A stretch of DNA of 64,000 nucleotides from Streptacidiphilus neutrinimicus. Lineage in GTDB: Bacteria; Actinomycetota; Actinomycetes; Streptomycetales; Streptomycetaceae. The notes under the pieces were generated by a model. It made no database searches, had not been told where the DNA came from, and saw nothing but the letters and a program-made list of their open reading frames with translations. The first letter of the stretch is position 1, and every line of letters starts with the position of its first letter. The stretch is from the NCBI RefSeq assembly GCF_000787815.1, contig NZ_BBPO01000018.1, positions 43,707 through 107,706 on the forward strand, written 5' to 3'. The position numbers and the translations under genes were made by a program. Shown piece after piece: positions 33,462 to 42,370 of this stretch.

Positions 33462-34324
33462 ACGAGTAGATCCGAAGTGATCAGTGGTCATAGGCGGTCA
33501 GTGAGCGTGTGACTGGCGCGCCGATCTGGTTGTTGTGCCAGATGCCGGTGGTCATCGCCAGGATGCGCTGGGCGACCCGGATCGCGACGCCCTCGAAGGT
33601 CCGCCCGCCGTGTTGTTCCAGGTCGAGCTGCCCTTTGAGGGTGTCGTTGACCGACTCGATCAGCTGGCGGACCTTCTTGAGCATGGGCTCGCCGTAGCGC
33701 TTCTTCTCGCGCTTGAGCGAGGGCCGCAGCAGCTCGATGCCGAGCTCGGCGAGCTCCTTCTCGAACGTCTTCGAGGCAAAGCCCTTGTCCGAGACGAGCA
33801 GCACGCCCTCGCGGCGGGCGACCAGCTCGGCGTCGACCTCGAGCATCGCGGCCAGAACCTCGCGCTCGCCGATCTTCGGGTTGGCCAGTGCCCACATGAT
33901 CGGCATGCCGGTCGGCGTGCAGACCAGGTACAGGCGCAGGCCCCAGAAGAAGCGGGAGTGGGAGGCGCAGTAGCCGTATCCCGCCCAGCCGGCAAGGTTC
34001 GAGCGCTGGACGGTGGGGCGCGACATGCCGCACGGCACCGGGGTGGAATCGGTGAGCCACACCGTGTCCGTCCAGAAGTCGCTGTCCCGGGCGAGTTCCC
34101 GGATCATGCGCTTGACCAGCGGCAACGACGCACGGAGGCGCTTGTTGTAGCCCGCTCGCTGCGGCAGGTACGGGAACATCCCGCACAGGTGCTTGCGGGC
34201 GTAGCGCAGCCAGCGGGCCTCGGAGTGGTAGCCGAGGAGCGCTTGCGCCACCGCGAGACAGACGAGTTCGGAGTCGCTGAGCAGGGGCGGGCGGCCCATC
34301 CACCGCGTCCCTCCGATCTCGTCG

Positions 34325-36536
34325 GTGAGGTAGGCCCGTGGGCGCGGTGCCGACGTTTCCGTCGGTCGTCTCCCTCGGGCCCCCTCCCGCACCCGGCGTG
34401 CGAATTACTCCGCACCGGGCGCTCCACGTGTCTTGACCGCCGGTCAGCCGCTTGCCGGGGCGGCTGCTGGTTTCGAGGGCCATGGGGTCGGGATATCACT
34501 GCCGCGGTAGCGGTAGCGTTCCACCGTGACGCTGGCCGCGCCGGTGAAAACGACCCCGTTGTAGGCGAAGCGCCATCCCCTGTCGCAGAAGCGGTTTCGC
34601 ATTTCCTTCATCCCGAGCCGGTGCTTCCCTGTGTACTTGGCACGGATCCAGCGCATCAATCGGCACCAGGTGTGATGGTCGACTGAGGCGAAGACCGCCT
34701 TTGACACTCCGTATCGAAAGAAGTTCGCCCATCCCGCCAGGGTTCGGTTGAGGCTGCTCAGCAGTTCGTCCAGTTCCATATGGCGGGTTGATCTGTACGT
34801 TTGCTCCCTCACCTTATCCTTGATCGACGCGATGGACTTCTTGGAGGGTTTGGTGTAGACGTAGTGCTTCGCGGTTCCTCGTTTCCGCTGGCGGCGGATA
34901 TTGTGCCCGAGGAAGTCGAAGCCCTCGTCGATGTGGACCACTCGGGTCTTCTCAGGTGCCAGCCGCAGCCCCAGTGGGGCGAGCACGACCGCCACTTCCT
35001 CGCGCAGGGCCTCGGCATGGTGACGGTTTCCCGATACCACCAGAACGAAATCATCCGCATAGCGGATGATTCGCCAGTTGCCAAGGCCGTCCTTCTTGCG
35101 CTTGGACCGCCGGTAAGGTGTCCCCATATCGCGGCGCCACTGCTGGTCGAAGTGATCGTCCAGCGCGGACAAAGCGATATTGGCGAGCAGCGGCGAAAGA
35201 ATCCCTCCCTGTGGAGTCCCCGTCAGCGACTCTTCCCGATTTCCGAGTTCGGTGAGGATCCCGGACTTCAGGAACGCCTTCACCAGCCCGCAGATGCGCT
35301 TGTCCTTGATCCTTGTCCGGAAGCGGTTCATCAGCGCCGTGTGATCAATCTCGTCGAAACAGGCTTTGATGTCGCACTCCAGTATCCAGTGATAATCCCT
35401 GGATCCGGAGGCCAGATAGTGAATCTCGGCGATGGCGTCATGTGCGCGCCGTTTCGGGCGGAACCCGTACGAGCACGGCTTGAAGTCCGCCTCGAAAATG
35501 GGCTCGAGCACTGCTTTCAGGCTTGCCTGGACCACGCGATCTGTGATGGTGGGAATCCCGAGTTTCCGGAATTTCCCCGAACTCTTCCCTTTCGGGATCA
35601 TCACCTGTCGCACCTCGGCCGGACGGTACTCGCCTGACTTTAGCAAGTCCCGGAGCCGGGCCAGGAAGACATCGACCCCGACCCAGGTTTCGACCATGGG
35701 TGCTGTGACCTTGTCGATTCCTGCTGTCTTGGCGCCCCTATTGGTGGACACGCGTTGCCACGCAGCCCTAAGGAACGCCGGGTCGTGCACCAGATTGAAC
35801 AGATCATCGAAACAGCGGCCGGGTTCCTCGGCCGCCCAGCGGTGCAACTTGCTCTGCATTCTCCGTACCGCGATCTCAGCCGAATCTGCATCCGGCCATG
35901 ACGCGGCGCCGGTATTCACCGGCGCATCTCCGGACATTACATGCACTCCTTGTCTGACACGCTGCCGCCCTTCTCCATGTGCTCGGGCTTTCCCCGGCTC
36001 GAAGTACTACGGCGGCTCCGCCCCCTCCGCACCTTCGGCAGACGTCGCACCTATCCCACCGACCGTCCCTGGAGGGGAAAGGCGGCAGGAACGCGTGCGG
36101 ATGGTTCCCACGTTCCCTGTTGTCCGATCGACGGGTTAGGCACCCGGCTTTACCCCTGCGGCGTCGTCACGACTACTGCCGTAGACAATTCACCGTGACC
36201 TCCCGATTCGGACATCGAAGACCCTTGTCGGAAGTTCCTCGCCGCCACTATGAGTGGCGAGTGCGCACCGCGATCCAGCCCGCATCCACCGGGTTAGAGC
36301 TGGCACGTGATCAAGAGGCGTAACGCAGCCGGTTCCTCGCGTATACCTTCCCGTCTCGCTCACCACGCCCGGTCCATCCGGCAGTGCTGGACCGTCGCGA
36401 CTTTGTCGAGGCTGCTCCCGCCGTCCCCGGCGACTCCCGGATCCGACTGCCTCCAGCTTCACCCCACCGCTACGGCGGAAGGGAGATGAGGGTCTTCCAC
36501 CCCCATTCGGTACAACAACAGAGCTTCGTGGCGCAC
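34325..36536 (-). mobile_element. Group II intron inside the IS982 transposase
   Basis: The 5' end is GTGCG at 36,536 downward, matching the group II consensus; the 3' end is ...CCTCAC at 34,325, matching the AY consensus. The exon junction was fixed by the need to restore the transposase frame (ATC GA/C GAC GAG). A domain V-like hairpin lies at about 34,390-34,424 (starting GGAGCGCCCGGTGCGG, with the AGC triad), followed by a domain VI-like hairpin up to the 3' end. The maturase gene occupies 34,444-35,946. The 590 bases between 35,947 and 36,536 hold the structured 5' domains and no other gene. Confidence 0.88.
34444..35946 (-). CDS. Group II intron reverse transcriptase/maturase
   Basis: 500 aa. 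The reverse transcriptase blocks are in order: RKLGIPTITDRVVQASLKAV, SYGFRPKRRAHDAI, GTPQGGILSPLLANI and the catalytic YADD in IIRYADDFVLVV. The maturase (X) domain follows (LDELLSSLNRTLAGWANFFR, WCRLMRWIRAKYTGKHRLGM). No HNH endonuclease domain follows, so mobility would depend on a nicked or replicating target. It assists splicing of its own intron. The start could also be the Met three codons later (MSGDAPVNTGA). Confidence 0.92.
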   Translation of the reverse strand: MHVMSGDAPVNTGAASWPDADSAEIAVRRMQSKLHRWAAEEPGRCFDDLFNLVHDPAFLRAAWQRVSTNRGAKTAGIDKVTAPMVETWVGVDVFLARLRDLLKSGEYRPAEVRQVMIPKGKSSGKFRKLGIPTITDRVVQASLKAVLEPIFEADFKPCSYGFRPKRRAHDAIAEIHYLASGSRDYHWILECDIKACFDEIDHTALMNRFRTRIKDKRICGLVKAFLKSGILTELGNREESLTGTPQGGILSPLLANIALSALDDHFDQQWRRDMGTPYRRSKRKKDGLGNWRIIRYADDFVLVVSGNRHHAEALREEVAVVLAPLGLRLAPEKTRVVHIDEGFDFLGHNIRRQRKRGTAKHYVYTKPSKKSIASIKDKVREQTYRSTRHMELDELLSSLNRTLAGWANFFRYGVSKAVFASVDHHTWCRLMRWIRAKYTGKHRLGMKEMRNRFCDRGWRFAYNGVVFTGAASVTVERYRYRGSDIPTPWPSKPAAAPASG

Positions 36537-36653
36537 TCGATCTTCACGTAGAGTGCGGTCAAGAGGGTGTTCAGGTCGGTCGTCACAAACTGATCTTGGG
36601 CACCCTCGCCCCTTTCGCGGGGCGGAACTTCGGATCTACTCGTCTAGAACCTG

Positions 36654-36703
36654 ACTCGGCGTCGGGTGGACGGAGGGCATCCCCGCCCACCCGGCGTCCG
36701 AGT
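36654..36703. terminator. Stem-loop between integrase and the 498-aa gene
   Basis: A long imperfect hairpin (ACTCGGCGTCGGGTGG pairing with CCACCCGGCGTCCGAGT) lies just right of the IS and seven bases after the stop of the convergent 498-aa gene. Before the IS arrived it would have stood directly after the integrase stop, so it is a natural bidirectional terminator. Confidence 0.6.
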
Positions 36704-36711
36704 ACGCGGAA

Positions 36712-38208
36712 TCAGCGGCGATCTGCCAGAACCGGGTCAGTCGGCTCGATCGCCACGTACGTCTCGGCCGTCCTCGACTCCAGCAGGCCGCCCCGGTCCT
36801 CAGGACGCTCCACCGCGTAGCGCGTAGCTCGCAGGAACCCGGCGGGCACCTCCTCGGCCGCGTAGGCGCGGGTCATCTCCCGTGTGGCCGTCACCAGCCG
36901 CTCCTCCTCGCGCTCATAAAAGGTGCGTCGTGCCTCGCGGGTCATCTCCTCGCGCTCCTCATCCTCCCCACGCCGTGTGAGGAAGGGGTCAGCAGGAAAC
37001 AGGGGCTCGTCCGCCGGCACCTCCGCCTGCGCTTGGTGCAGGCGCGCGCAAGCCGCGTACAGGCCACGCGATAGGCCCAGATGAAGACCAATTCCGGGGA
37101 TACGCCCGACCACGAACTCCCTAACTCTCGAACCCTGCTGCTCCCGAGCCCACTCAAGAGGAATCCCGCCCAAGACCATCTCGCGCAGCTCACGAGTAGC
37201 GACGTCCCCTTCAAGTGGCCTCAGCCTGCCCTCCCGCCCGAGCGGCCCATCCCACTCCGCTCCCGTCTCTGCGAGCGGGACGACCCGCAGATCCTGCACC
37301 GCCCCGAACGCCAGGGCCCGGAAGACGAGCAGTTGGTCCCGCGCCACGCGGAGCAACTCGTCGGGGGACTCATTCAACGGAGGTGCGCCTCCTCCACTCG
37401 GCGGGTCCGGCAGGGAGTGAATACCGCCGCCCGAGGATGGGCCGACGAGAGCGGTGTGCACCATCATGACGAGGTGGTCGTCCTCCCATCGGCCCGACTC
37501 GGGAAGTACCGTTCCGCAGAGCACCTGACGGTGCGGGACTGCAATCTCAGCCGTTGCCTGATCCAGTTGCCACTGCCCGTCGCGCATATCGCCTGCGCCC
37601 AGCGCCTTACGCGCCTTGGCCTCGATCAGCCAAGGCAACGCCTCGACAGCGTGGTTACCGTAGAGATCCGGGAGCTTCTTCGTCGGGTCCGCCAGTTCAG
37701 GGATCCCGCACGCCTCCAAGTGCACCGTGGCCGGCAGCCCCGCCATTCCGACCGTCAGCCACTGAGCCATCGTCATGCCGAGGTGGTAGCCGAAGGCCGC
37801 GTGGGCACTGCGCTCCGTGCCGTGCCGGTAGATGGCGTTCACAAACAGGCGGCGCCCTGCTGCCTCCGCAGGTGCCTCGACGTCCTTGAGCGAGAGATAC
37901 GCCTGCAGCGGGCTGACGCGGGCGATGAGTTCGTTGACAGCGAATGCCGGCGTCTTGCGCAGCCAGGGTGCCAAGTCGCGGCCAGCGCTGGTCGCTGCCG
38001 TCAGGAGCTGGCGCCACGTGGTTGTGACCAGGTACTCGCCGTCCGCTGGCAGCTTCCCAGCGGCCGGCCAGGGCAGCACGGCCTTGGGTGCCTTCCGTCG
38101 GTCCCACTTCGCCAGGACTCCGTCGGAGCGCACACGTACCGGGATGTCGACGGCATCGGCCAGGGAGAAGCTGAAGTCCATCGCATTGGGAGGAGGGATC
38201 ATCGCCAT
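36712..38208 (-). CDS. Uncharacterised protein with a PD-(D/E)XK-like signature
   Basis: 498 aa. Residues 180-198 read Pro-Asp181 ... Glu196-Ala-Lys198 (LPDLYG ... LPWLIEAKAR), followed by a helix with Gln212, Gln214 and Gln217; this is the pattern of PD-(D/E)XK nucleases. The N-terminal 120 residues and the helical C-terminal 200 residues, which have a charged segment near 420-450 (RRGEDEEREEMTREARRTFY), are not recognised. It stands between the integrase and the duplicated tRNA end, a common cargo position for defence genes. A role as a nuclease effector is inference. The first ATG has AGG eight bases upstream; a second ATG lies two codons later. Confidence 0.7.
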   Translation of the reverse strand: MAMIPPPNAMDFSFSLADAVDIPVRVRSDGVLAKWDRRKAPKAVLPWPAAGKLPADGEYLVTTTWRQLLTAATSAGRDLAPWLRKTPAFAVNELIARVSPLQAYLSLKDVEAPAEAAGRRLFVNAIYRHGTERSAHAAFGYHLGMTMAQWLTVGMAGLPATVHLEACGIPELADPTKKLPDLYGNHAVEALPWLIEAKARKALGAGDMRDGQWQLDQATAEIAVPHRQVLCGTVLPESGRWEDDHLVMMVHTALVGPSSGGGIHSLPDPPSGGGAPPLNESPDELLRVARDQLLVFRALAFGAVQDLRVVPLAETGAEWDGPLGREGRLRPLEGDVATRELREMVLGGIPLEWAREQQGSRVREFVVGRIPGIGLHLGLSRGLYAACARLHQAQAEVPADEPLFPADPFLTRRGEDEEREEMTREARRTFYEREEERLVTATREMTRAYAAEEVPAGFLRATRYAVERPEDRGGLLESRTAETYVAIEPTDPVLADRR

Positions 38209-38490
38209 GACGGGAGCCTGCCAGACCCTGCCCAGTCGGGTGCGAGCTGGGGCGTCAGTCGGACGCCGCCTCCGCGGGGCTCGGGCCCTTTTGTAGCTTC
38301 CCTCTCAACGGCTTAGGCGAACCAGGTTGACCGCCCATTGCCGCCAGTGCCGTACGGCTGGGCCACGCGAGCGCGCTCCCAGCCGCGCAGATCCCCGTTC
38401 AGCTCGCCTGTGCCAGCCGCCCCGACCGCGTCTCGCCCGCAACCAGGAGTTGCTCGCGGCGGTGCGCCAGAGCTACTGAATCGCGCATCG

Positions 38491-38532
38491 TGGTCAGCCT
38501 CTGCACCGACCGGTACGCCATCGGTACGCCAG
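38491..38532. repeat. Integrase arm-site-like repeat, left copy
   Basis: A 42-base stretch (TGGTCAGCCTCTGCACCGAC...) matches 61,257-61,298 at 40 of 42 positions. It contains two copies of CGGTACGCC eleven bases apart. Both copies stand exactly 79 bases from their tRNA-end repeat. This layout fits arm-type binding sites of the integrase. The rest of the 671-base gap 38,209-38,879 holds only the att copy, a degraded terminator and no convincing gene. Confidence 0.65.
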
Positions 38533-38611
38533 TACACAATTCGGGCGGGCCTGGAACGGCCTCCAGACGCATAAGGCCCAGCTCACGGGGCATGAGCTGG
38601 GTCTTAGTCGC

Positions 38612-38651
38612 GTGGGGCGCGTGGGGCTCGAACCCACAACCTACGGATTAA
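38612..38651. repeat. att site: 40-bp duplicate of the tRNA-Lys 3' end
   Basis: This stretch is identical over 40 bases to 61,378-61,417, which runs from the anticodon loop to the discriminator base of the tRNA-Lys gene plus one base. Here the sequence then departs (ATAGTCAAGAACC), so no complete tRNA exists. It marks the left end of the BREX island and the right end of the integrase-bearing element. Confidence 0.85.
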
Positions 38652-38836
38652 TAGTCAAGAACCGCGAAGCGGGTCATCGGCCCGGGCGATCCCACTCGGT
38701 CCCGTCTGCGCCCGATAGTCCCACCAGATCCCAGATCTGGCTGCTCAGGGGCTACTCAATACCCGACCTGGCGACCCGGCGCGCGCCAAGTCCGTCTCAT
38801 TCGTTGCTGTCGTTCGCCGATCGTCCCAAGGCGTCC

Positions 38837-38856
38837 CGGTACGCCAGCGGTACTCC
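38837..38856. repeat. Further arm-site-like repeat right of the att copy
   Basis: CGGTACGCCAGCGGTACTCC repeats the double CGGTACGCC pattern of 38,511 and 61,278 with one altered unit. It lies inside the island end, 24 bases from the brxHI stop, so the att copy at 38,612 is flanked on both sides by such sites. Confidence 0.45.
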
Positions 38857-38879
38857 CGCAGTCCTCTTCCGGCGAAGCG

Positions 38880-41042
38880 CTACTCGTCACCAGACAGCAC
38901 AAAACGCACCGGCTCGGCTAGTACCTTCACCGCTCCAGCCTCGTCAGCGGCGCGCACGGCCAGGGTGGCTTCAGCCAAGCGCTGCGGAAGCGCATCTGCG
39001 AACTTGAGTCCACGGACCGCGCGAACGTCGACCTCGGGCAGGCACAGGGCTGACTCCGCCTCGGCCCGAGCCTTCCGCCACTCCGGCAGGCCGATCTCGT
39101 CGCGGAGTCTGATCCAGAGGTCACCGGTCCGCTGATGCGGGGAGACGACACCCGAGAGCGAGGCCGCCAGGGTGGCGTTGGCTCGGTGGCCTGCCCAGGT
39201 CCACCAACGGACATCGCCCTGCGAGGACCTTGTGATGAGCGTCCCTCCCGGGTGGATCGTGGACAGCAGTGTCTCGCGTCCTTCGGCGAGCTTGGCCTTG
39301 GCCCTGTTCGTCAGCCTCACCGGTGGATTGTCCCCGAGCAGAACATCGCGGGCGGCCCGGGCGAGGGTGAAGGAGCGAACGCGTTCCCCACCTCCGTTCC
39401 AGCGAGCCCGGCCACCGCCGTCCACGGATTCGACGAAACAGCGTCTCCGCTTCCAGTCGATGTAGGTCACCAGCCAACTGCGGCCGGCGAGCAGAAGCTT
39501 GCGCGGACCTTCCACTTCCTCGGTGAGCAGGTCGGGGTCTGTGCGGCCGAGCTCGGTCCTGCCGTTGAAGACAGTGAACTCCGGAGGGGCAGTGAACACT
39601 GCCGTTAGGTTCATGAAGTGCCGGTGACCGTAACGGCGTTCCGCCTCCGGCCCGATGAAGAGCAGCCCACCGTCGCGGTCCAGATACCCCTCCTCGACGA
39701 GGTGCCGGACGATCGGTCCGGCCCCTGGACCGAACGGGCCGACACCGCCGAACCACTCCCGCCACAGATTCTCACCGACCCGGTGCTCCTGCAGGCAGAG
39801 CGCGAGGAGCTGCTGCGCAACCAAGTGCCGTGGCTCCTTCGGCGGGACGACCGGCTCCACCCAGCCGCGCGACCACTGCAACAGCAGGGCCGAGGCTTCC
39901 AACAGCCCGGTCTCGGTGGTGGCGAGGAACAAGCAGTTGCGTGCTGTGCCAGACCGGCGCCCAGTCCGGCCCAGCCGCTGCAAGAAGGAGGCCACCGTGG
40001 CAGGAGCGTCGATCTGCACGACGCGATCGAGATCGCCGACGTCGATGCCCAGTTCCAGGGTGCTGGTGGAGACGATCACACAGTCCCGCGCATCGGCGAA
40101 AGCAGCCTCCGCGCGCCGCCGCTCGTCCACCGAGAGCGAGGCGTGCGAGAGGAACGTGGTGACGCCCTTCAGGCGCAGTTGCTCTCCGAGTTCCTCGACA
40201 GTGCGCCGACTCTCACAGAATACGAGTCTCTTCTCCCCTCGGTGCAGGGCCGCGATCACCGTCGCCGCGTTCGCCACCGATCCGACGTAGTCGAGCTCCA
40301 CCTCTCCGGCGGGGCGGGGCGCCGGCACGGCGGCGCCTCCCGCTGCCGGAGCCGGTTCAGCGCTGGTGAGCACCCCAGGAGCGATCACTCTGGCCGGTCG
40401 GCGGCCCTCGCCCGATCCTTGGAGCCAACCCAGCAGGTCGTGAGGGTTACCGATCGTGGCGGAGAGACCGACTCGCTGCAGCGGCCGACCGGCGACCCGG
40501 CTGAGTCGTTCCAGTACCGCCAGCAGATGCCAGCCGCGGTCGTCACCGGCGAAGGCGTGGACCTCGTCGACCACTACCGCGTGAAGCCCGGAGAAGAACG
40601 CCTGGTGATCGACGTGGACACTGACGAGCATCGACTCCAAGGACTCCGGAGTGGTGAGCAGGATGTCCGGGCGCCGCGCCAGCACGGCACGGCGCTTGGC
40701 GGTGCCGATGTCGCCGTGCCACAGCTCGGCGGTCCTGCCCAGCCATCCCGCATACGTCTCCAGACGCGGGTGCAGGTTGTTGAGCAATGCCTTGAGCGGG
40801 CAGACGTAGAGCACGCTGGTGCCCTTCCACCCGCGTCGGTTCATCCGGGTGAGCAGCGGGAAGACGGCGGCCTCCGTCTTCCCGCCTGCGGTCGGGGCCA
40901 GGAGCAGCGCGTCCTCCCCGTCCGACACGGGCTGCACTGCCTCTTGCTGAAGCGGGCGCAGCGTCTGCCACCCAAGGGAGTTGACGAGGTGGTGACCGAT
41001 CATGGGGTCGAGCCGATCGGCTGCCTCGGCCGGGTCGGTCAT
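38880..41042 (-). CDS. brxHI: BREX type 2 helicase BrxHI (Lhr-like)
   Basis: 720 aa. Superfamily 2 helicase motifs are in order: Walker A LAPTAGGKTE at 49-58, PLKALLNN, TTPESLESML, DEVH at 159-162, GLSATIGNP (motif III), then the second RecA domain with VSTSTLELGIDVGDLDRVVQ and QRLGRTGRRSG. The C-terminal 250 residues resemble the Lhr-type extension. In BREX type 2 loci such a helicase is the last gene. Its ATG overlaps the brxD stop as ATGA. Its exact step in defence is not established. Confidence 0.88.
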   Translation of the reverse strand: MTDPAEAADRLDPMIGHHLVNSLGWQTLRPLQQEAVQPVSDGEDALLLAPTAGGKTEAAVFPLLTRMNRRGWKGTSVLYVCPLKALLNNLHPRLETYAGWLGRTAELWHGDIGTAKRRAVLARRPDILLTTPESLESMLVSVHVDHQAFFSGLHAVVVDEVHAFAGDDRGWHLLAVLERLSRVAGRPLQRVGLSATIGNPHDLLGWLQGSGEGRRPARVIAPGVLTSAEPAPAAGGAAVPAPRPAGEVELDYVGSVANAATVIAALHRGEKRLVFCESRRTVEELGEQLRLKGVTTFLSHASLSVDERRRAEAAFADARDCVIVSTSTLELGIDVGDLDRVVQIDAPATVASFLQRLGRTGRRSGTARNCLFLATTETGLLEASALLLQWSRGWVEPVVPPKEPRHLVAQQLLALCLQEHRVGENLWREWFGGVGPFGPGAGPIVRHLVEEGYLDRDGGLLFIGPEAERRYGHRHFMNLTAVFTAPPEFTVFNGRTELGRTDPDLLTEEVEGPRKLLLAGRSWLVTYIDWKRRRCFVESVDGGGRARWNGGGERVRSFTLARAARDVLLGDNPPVRLTNRAKAKLAEGRETLLSTIHPGGTLITRSSQGDVRWWTWAGHRANATLAASLSGVVSPHQRTGDLWIRLRDEIGLPEWRKARAEAESALCLPEVDVRAVRGLKFADALPQRLAEATLAVRAADEAGAVKVLAEPVRFVLSGDE

Positions 41043-42370
41043 GGGAGCTCCAGCTCGACGTCCCCGGCACTGCTCGCCGCGTTCAGCTCGGCCTCGTCGA
41101 GTTCGCCGCGCCGCACCGTCAGGGCGTAGTGCCGCCGCGGTTCGAAGTCCTCGAACTCGTCGACCCGGTCGAGCACGTCGGCGACCAGCTTGCGCAGATA
41201 GAGCCGGGGCGCGATGCCGACCCGTCCGCCCAGCGCACCCGTGACGGCCTGTGCGAGCTCTGCGAGGTAGCCGTCGTCGACGCGGGCAGCCAGTCGCTCA
41301 GGGTGCCGGGCGCCTCCGGCGTAGACGTCCCGCGCACGTCGTCCCAGCTCGATCAGCGACTCGGCGTCGAAGCCCGGCAGGCGCAGTTGGACGGCGCGCG
41401 GTGAGTCGAACCGTGGATCGGTGGTGAAATCGGTGGCCAGCCGTTGCGCGAGGGGCGCGAGTCGCTGCACTCCCTGTTGGCCCTCGTAGAAGGCAGGCGT
41501 ACCGGTGATGACGAGAAAGAGACCGGGAAAGCGCCCGGCGTCGATCTCGTCCAGCAGTTGGCGCAGTGCGTTGAGCGACTTCTCCCGCACATCGCCGCGC
41601 ACTCGCTGGAGGGTTTCCACCTCGTCCAGCACCAGCAGCAGGCCCGGGTGCCCGCAGTCGCGCAACACGGTCAGCAGACCCTGGAGGAAGCCCAGCGCGG
41701 CGAAGTGGTCGAGATCACCGCGGACTCCTGCGGCCCGCTTCGCCGAAGCAGCGACCGATCGTTGGCCCGCAAGCCACGCGATGAGCGCCTCGGCCGCGGC
41801 GCCGTCCCCCGACGCCACGGCGCGCCGGTAGCCGCGCAGCGCCGCGGAGAACGCCGGGGTCGTCCGGGCCACCTCGGCGAGGCGGCGCTCCAGGAGCTCG
41901 TCGACGGCCTTGGCCAGAGCAGCTTCGTCGTCGTCCGCAAATGTGCCGTCGGCGAGTGCCTCCTCCTCCAGGGCGTAGAACCACGAGTCGATCACCGGTC
42001 GCAAGGCGGAGGGCTGGTGAGTGGCTGTGGTGAGCCGTTCCACCAACCTCCGGTAGACCGTCTCCAGGCGGTGCAACGGCGTCTCGGTCTCGGAGATCTG
42101 CACCTCACTGACGGCAAGCCCCCGGCGTTTCGCACGCTCCGCGAGCCAGCGGGCGAAGAAGGTCTTGCCCGCACCGTACTCGCCGCGCAGCGCGTGGAAG
42201 GCCGAGCCGCCTCGGGCCACGGTGGCGAGGTCCTCGTCGAGTGCGGTCTCGAAGCGGTCGAGGCCGACCGCGAGCAGGCCGAGCCCGGTCTGCGGCACTG
42301 TGCCTCGGCGCAGGGCGTCAACGATGTCCCGCCTGCGCGCCGCGCTGATCTCCGGGGTCGGCGTGCTCAC
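41039..42370 (-). CDS. brxD: BREX ATP-binding protein BrxD
   Basis: 443 aa. Walker A is GEYGAGKT at 63-70, Walker B is GLLLVLDEVETL near 230, and the sensor-like VITGTP follows, giving an AAA-type ATPase. C-terminal residues form a winged-helix-like part. BrxD is encoded between pglZ and brxHI in BREX type 2, as here. The start overlaps the pglZ stop and the stop overlaps brxHI, so production is coupled. Confidence 0.9.
   Translation of the reverse strand: MSTPTPEISAARRRDIVDALRRGTVPQTGLGLLAVGLDRFETALDEDLATVARGGSAFHALRGEYGAGKTFFARWLAERAKRRGLAVSEVQISETETPLHRLETVYRRLVERLTTATHQPSALRPVIDSWFYALEEEALADGTFADDDEAALAKAVDELLERRLAEVARTTPAFSAALRGYRRAVASGDGAAAEALIAWLAGQRSVAASAKRAAGVRGDLDHFAALGFLQGLLTVLRDCGHPGLLLVLDEVETLQRVRGDVREKSLNALRQLLDEIDAGRFPGLFLVITGTPAFYEGQQGVQRLAPLAQRLATDFTTDPRFDSPRAVQLRLPGFDAESLIELGRRARDVYAGGARHPERLAARVDDGYLAELAQAVTGALGGRVGIAPRLYLRKLVADVLDRVDEFEDFEPRRHYALTVRRGELDEAELNAASSAGDVELELP

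Larger units (their letters stand above)
33481..36586 (-). pseudogene. IS982-family transposase, split by the group II intron
   Basis: The gene is in two parts on the minus strand: GTG 36,584-36,586 to 36,537 (MTTDLNTLLTALYVKI) and 34,324 to the TGA at 33,481 (DEIGGTRWMGRPP ... APVTRSLTAYDH). Joined after removal of 34,325-36,536, the exons (50 + 844 bases) restore one frame of 297 aa, the normal IS982 length, with the DDE-type elements WLTDSTPVPCG, LVSDKGFASK and LIESVNDTLKGQLDLEQHGG. Without splicing only an N-terminally altered frame can be read. The transposase may be functional if the intron splices. Confidence 0.82.
33462..36643 (-). mobile_element. IS982-family insertion sequence carrying a group II intron
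   Basis: The ends are a perfect 16-bp inverted repeat (33,462-33,477 and 36,628-36,643, ACGAGTAGATCCGAAG reading inward), each flanked by CTAG (33,458-33,461 and 36,644-36,647). CTAG may be a 4-bp target duplication or part of the repeat, because it is palindromic. Total length is 3,182 bp; without the 2,212-bp intron it is 970 bp, the normal size for IS982. The left CTAG supplies the integrase stop, so the insertion left that gene intact. Confidence 0.88.

Noticed and set aside
38399..38593. 64-aa leftward frame next to the att copy
   Set aside because: It spans the arm-site repeat and has no ribosome site; the similar right copy has no such frame.
38612..38660. Possible second tRNA-Lys gene
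   Set aside because: Only the 3' part from the anticodon loop is present; the D-arm, 5' acceptor strand and 5' anticodon stem are missing.
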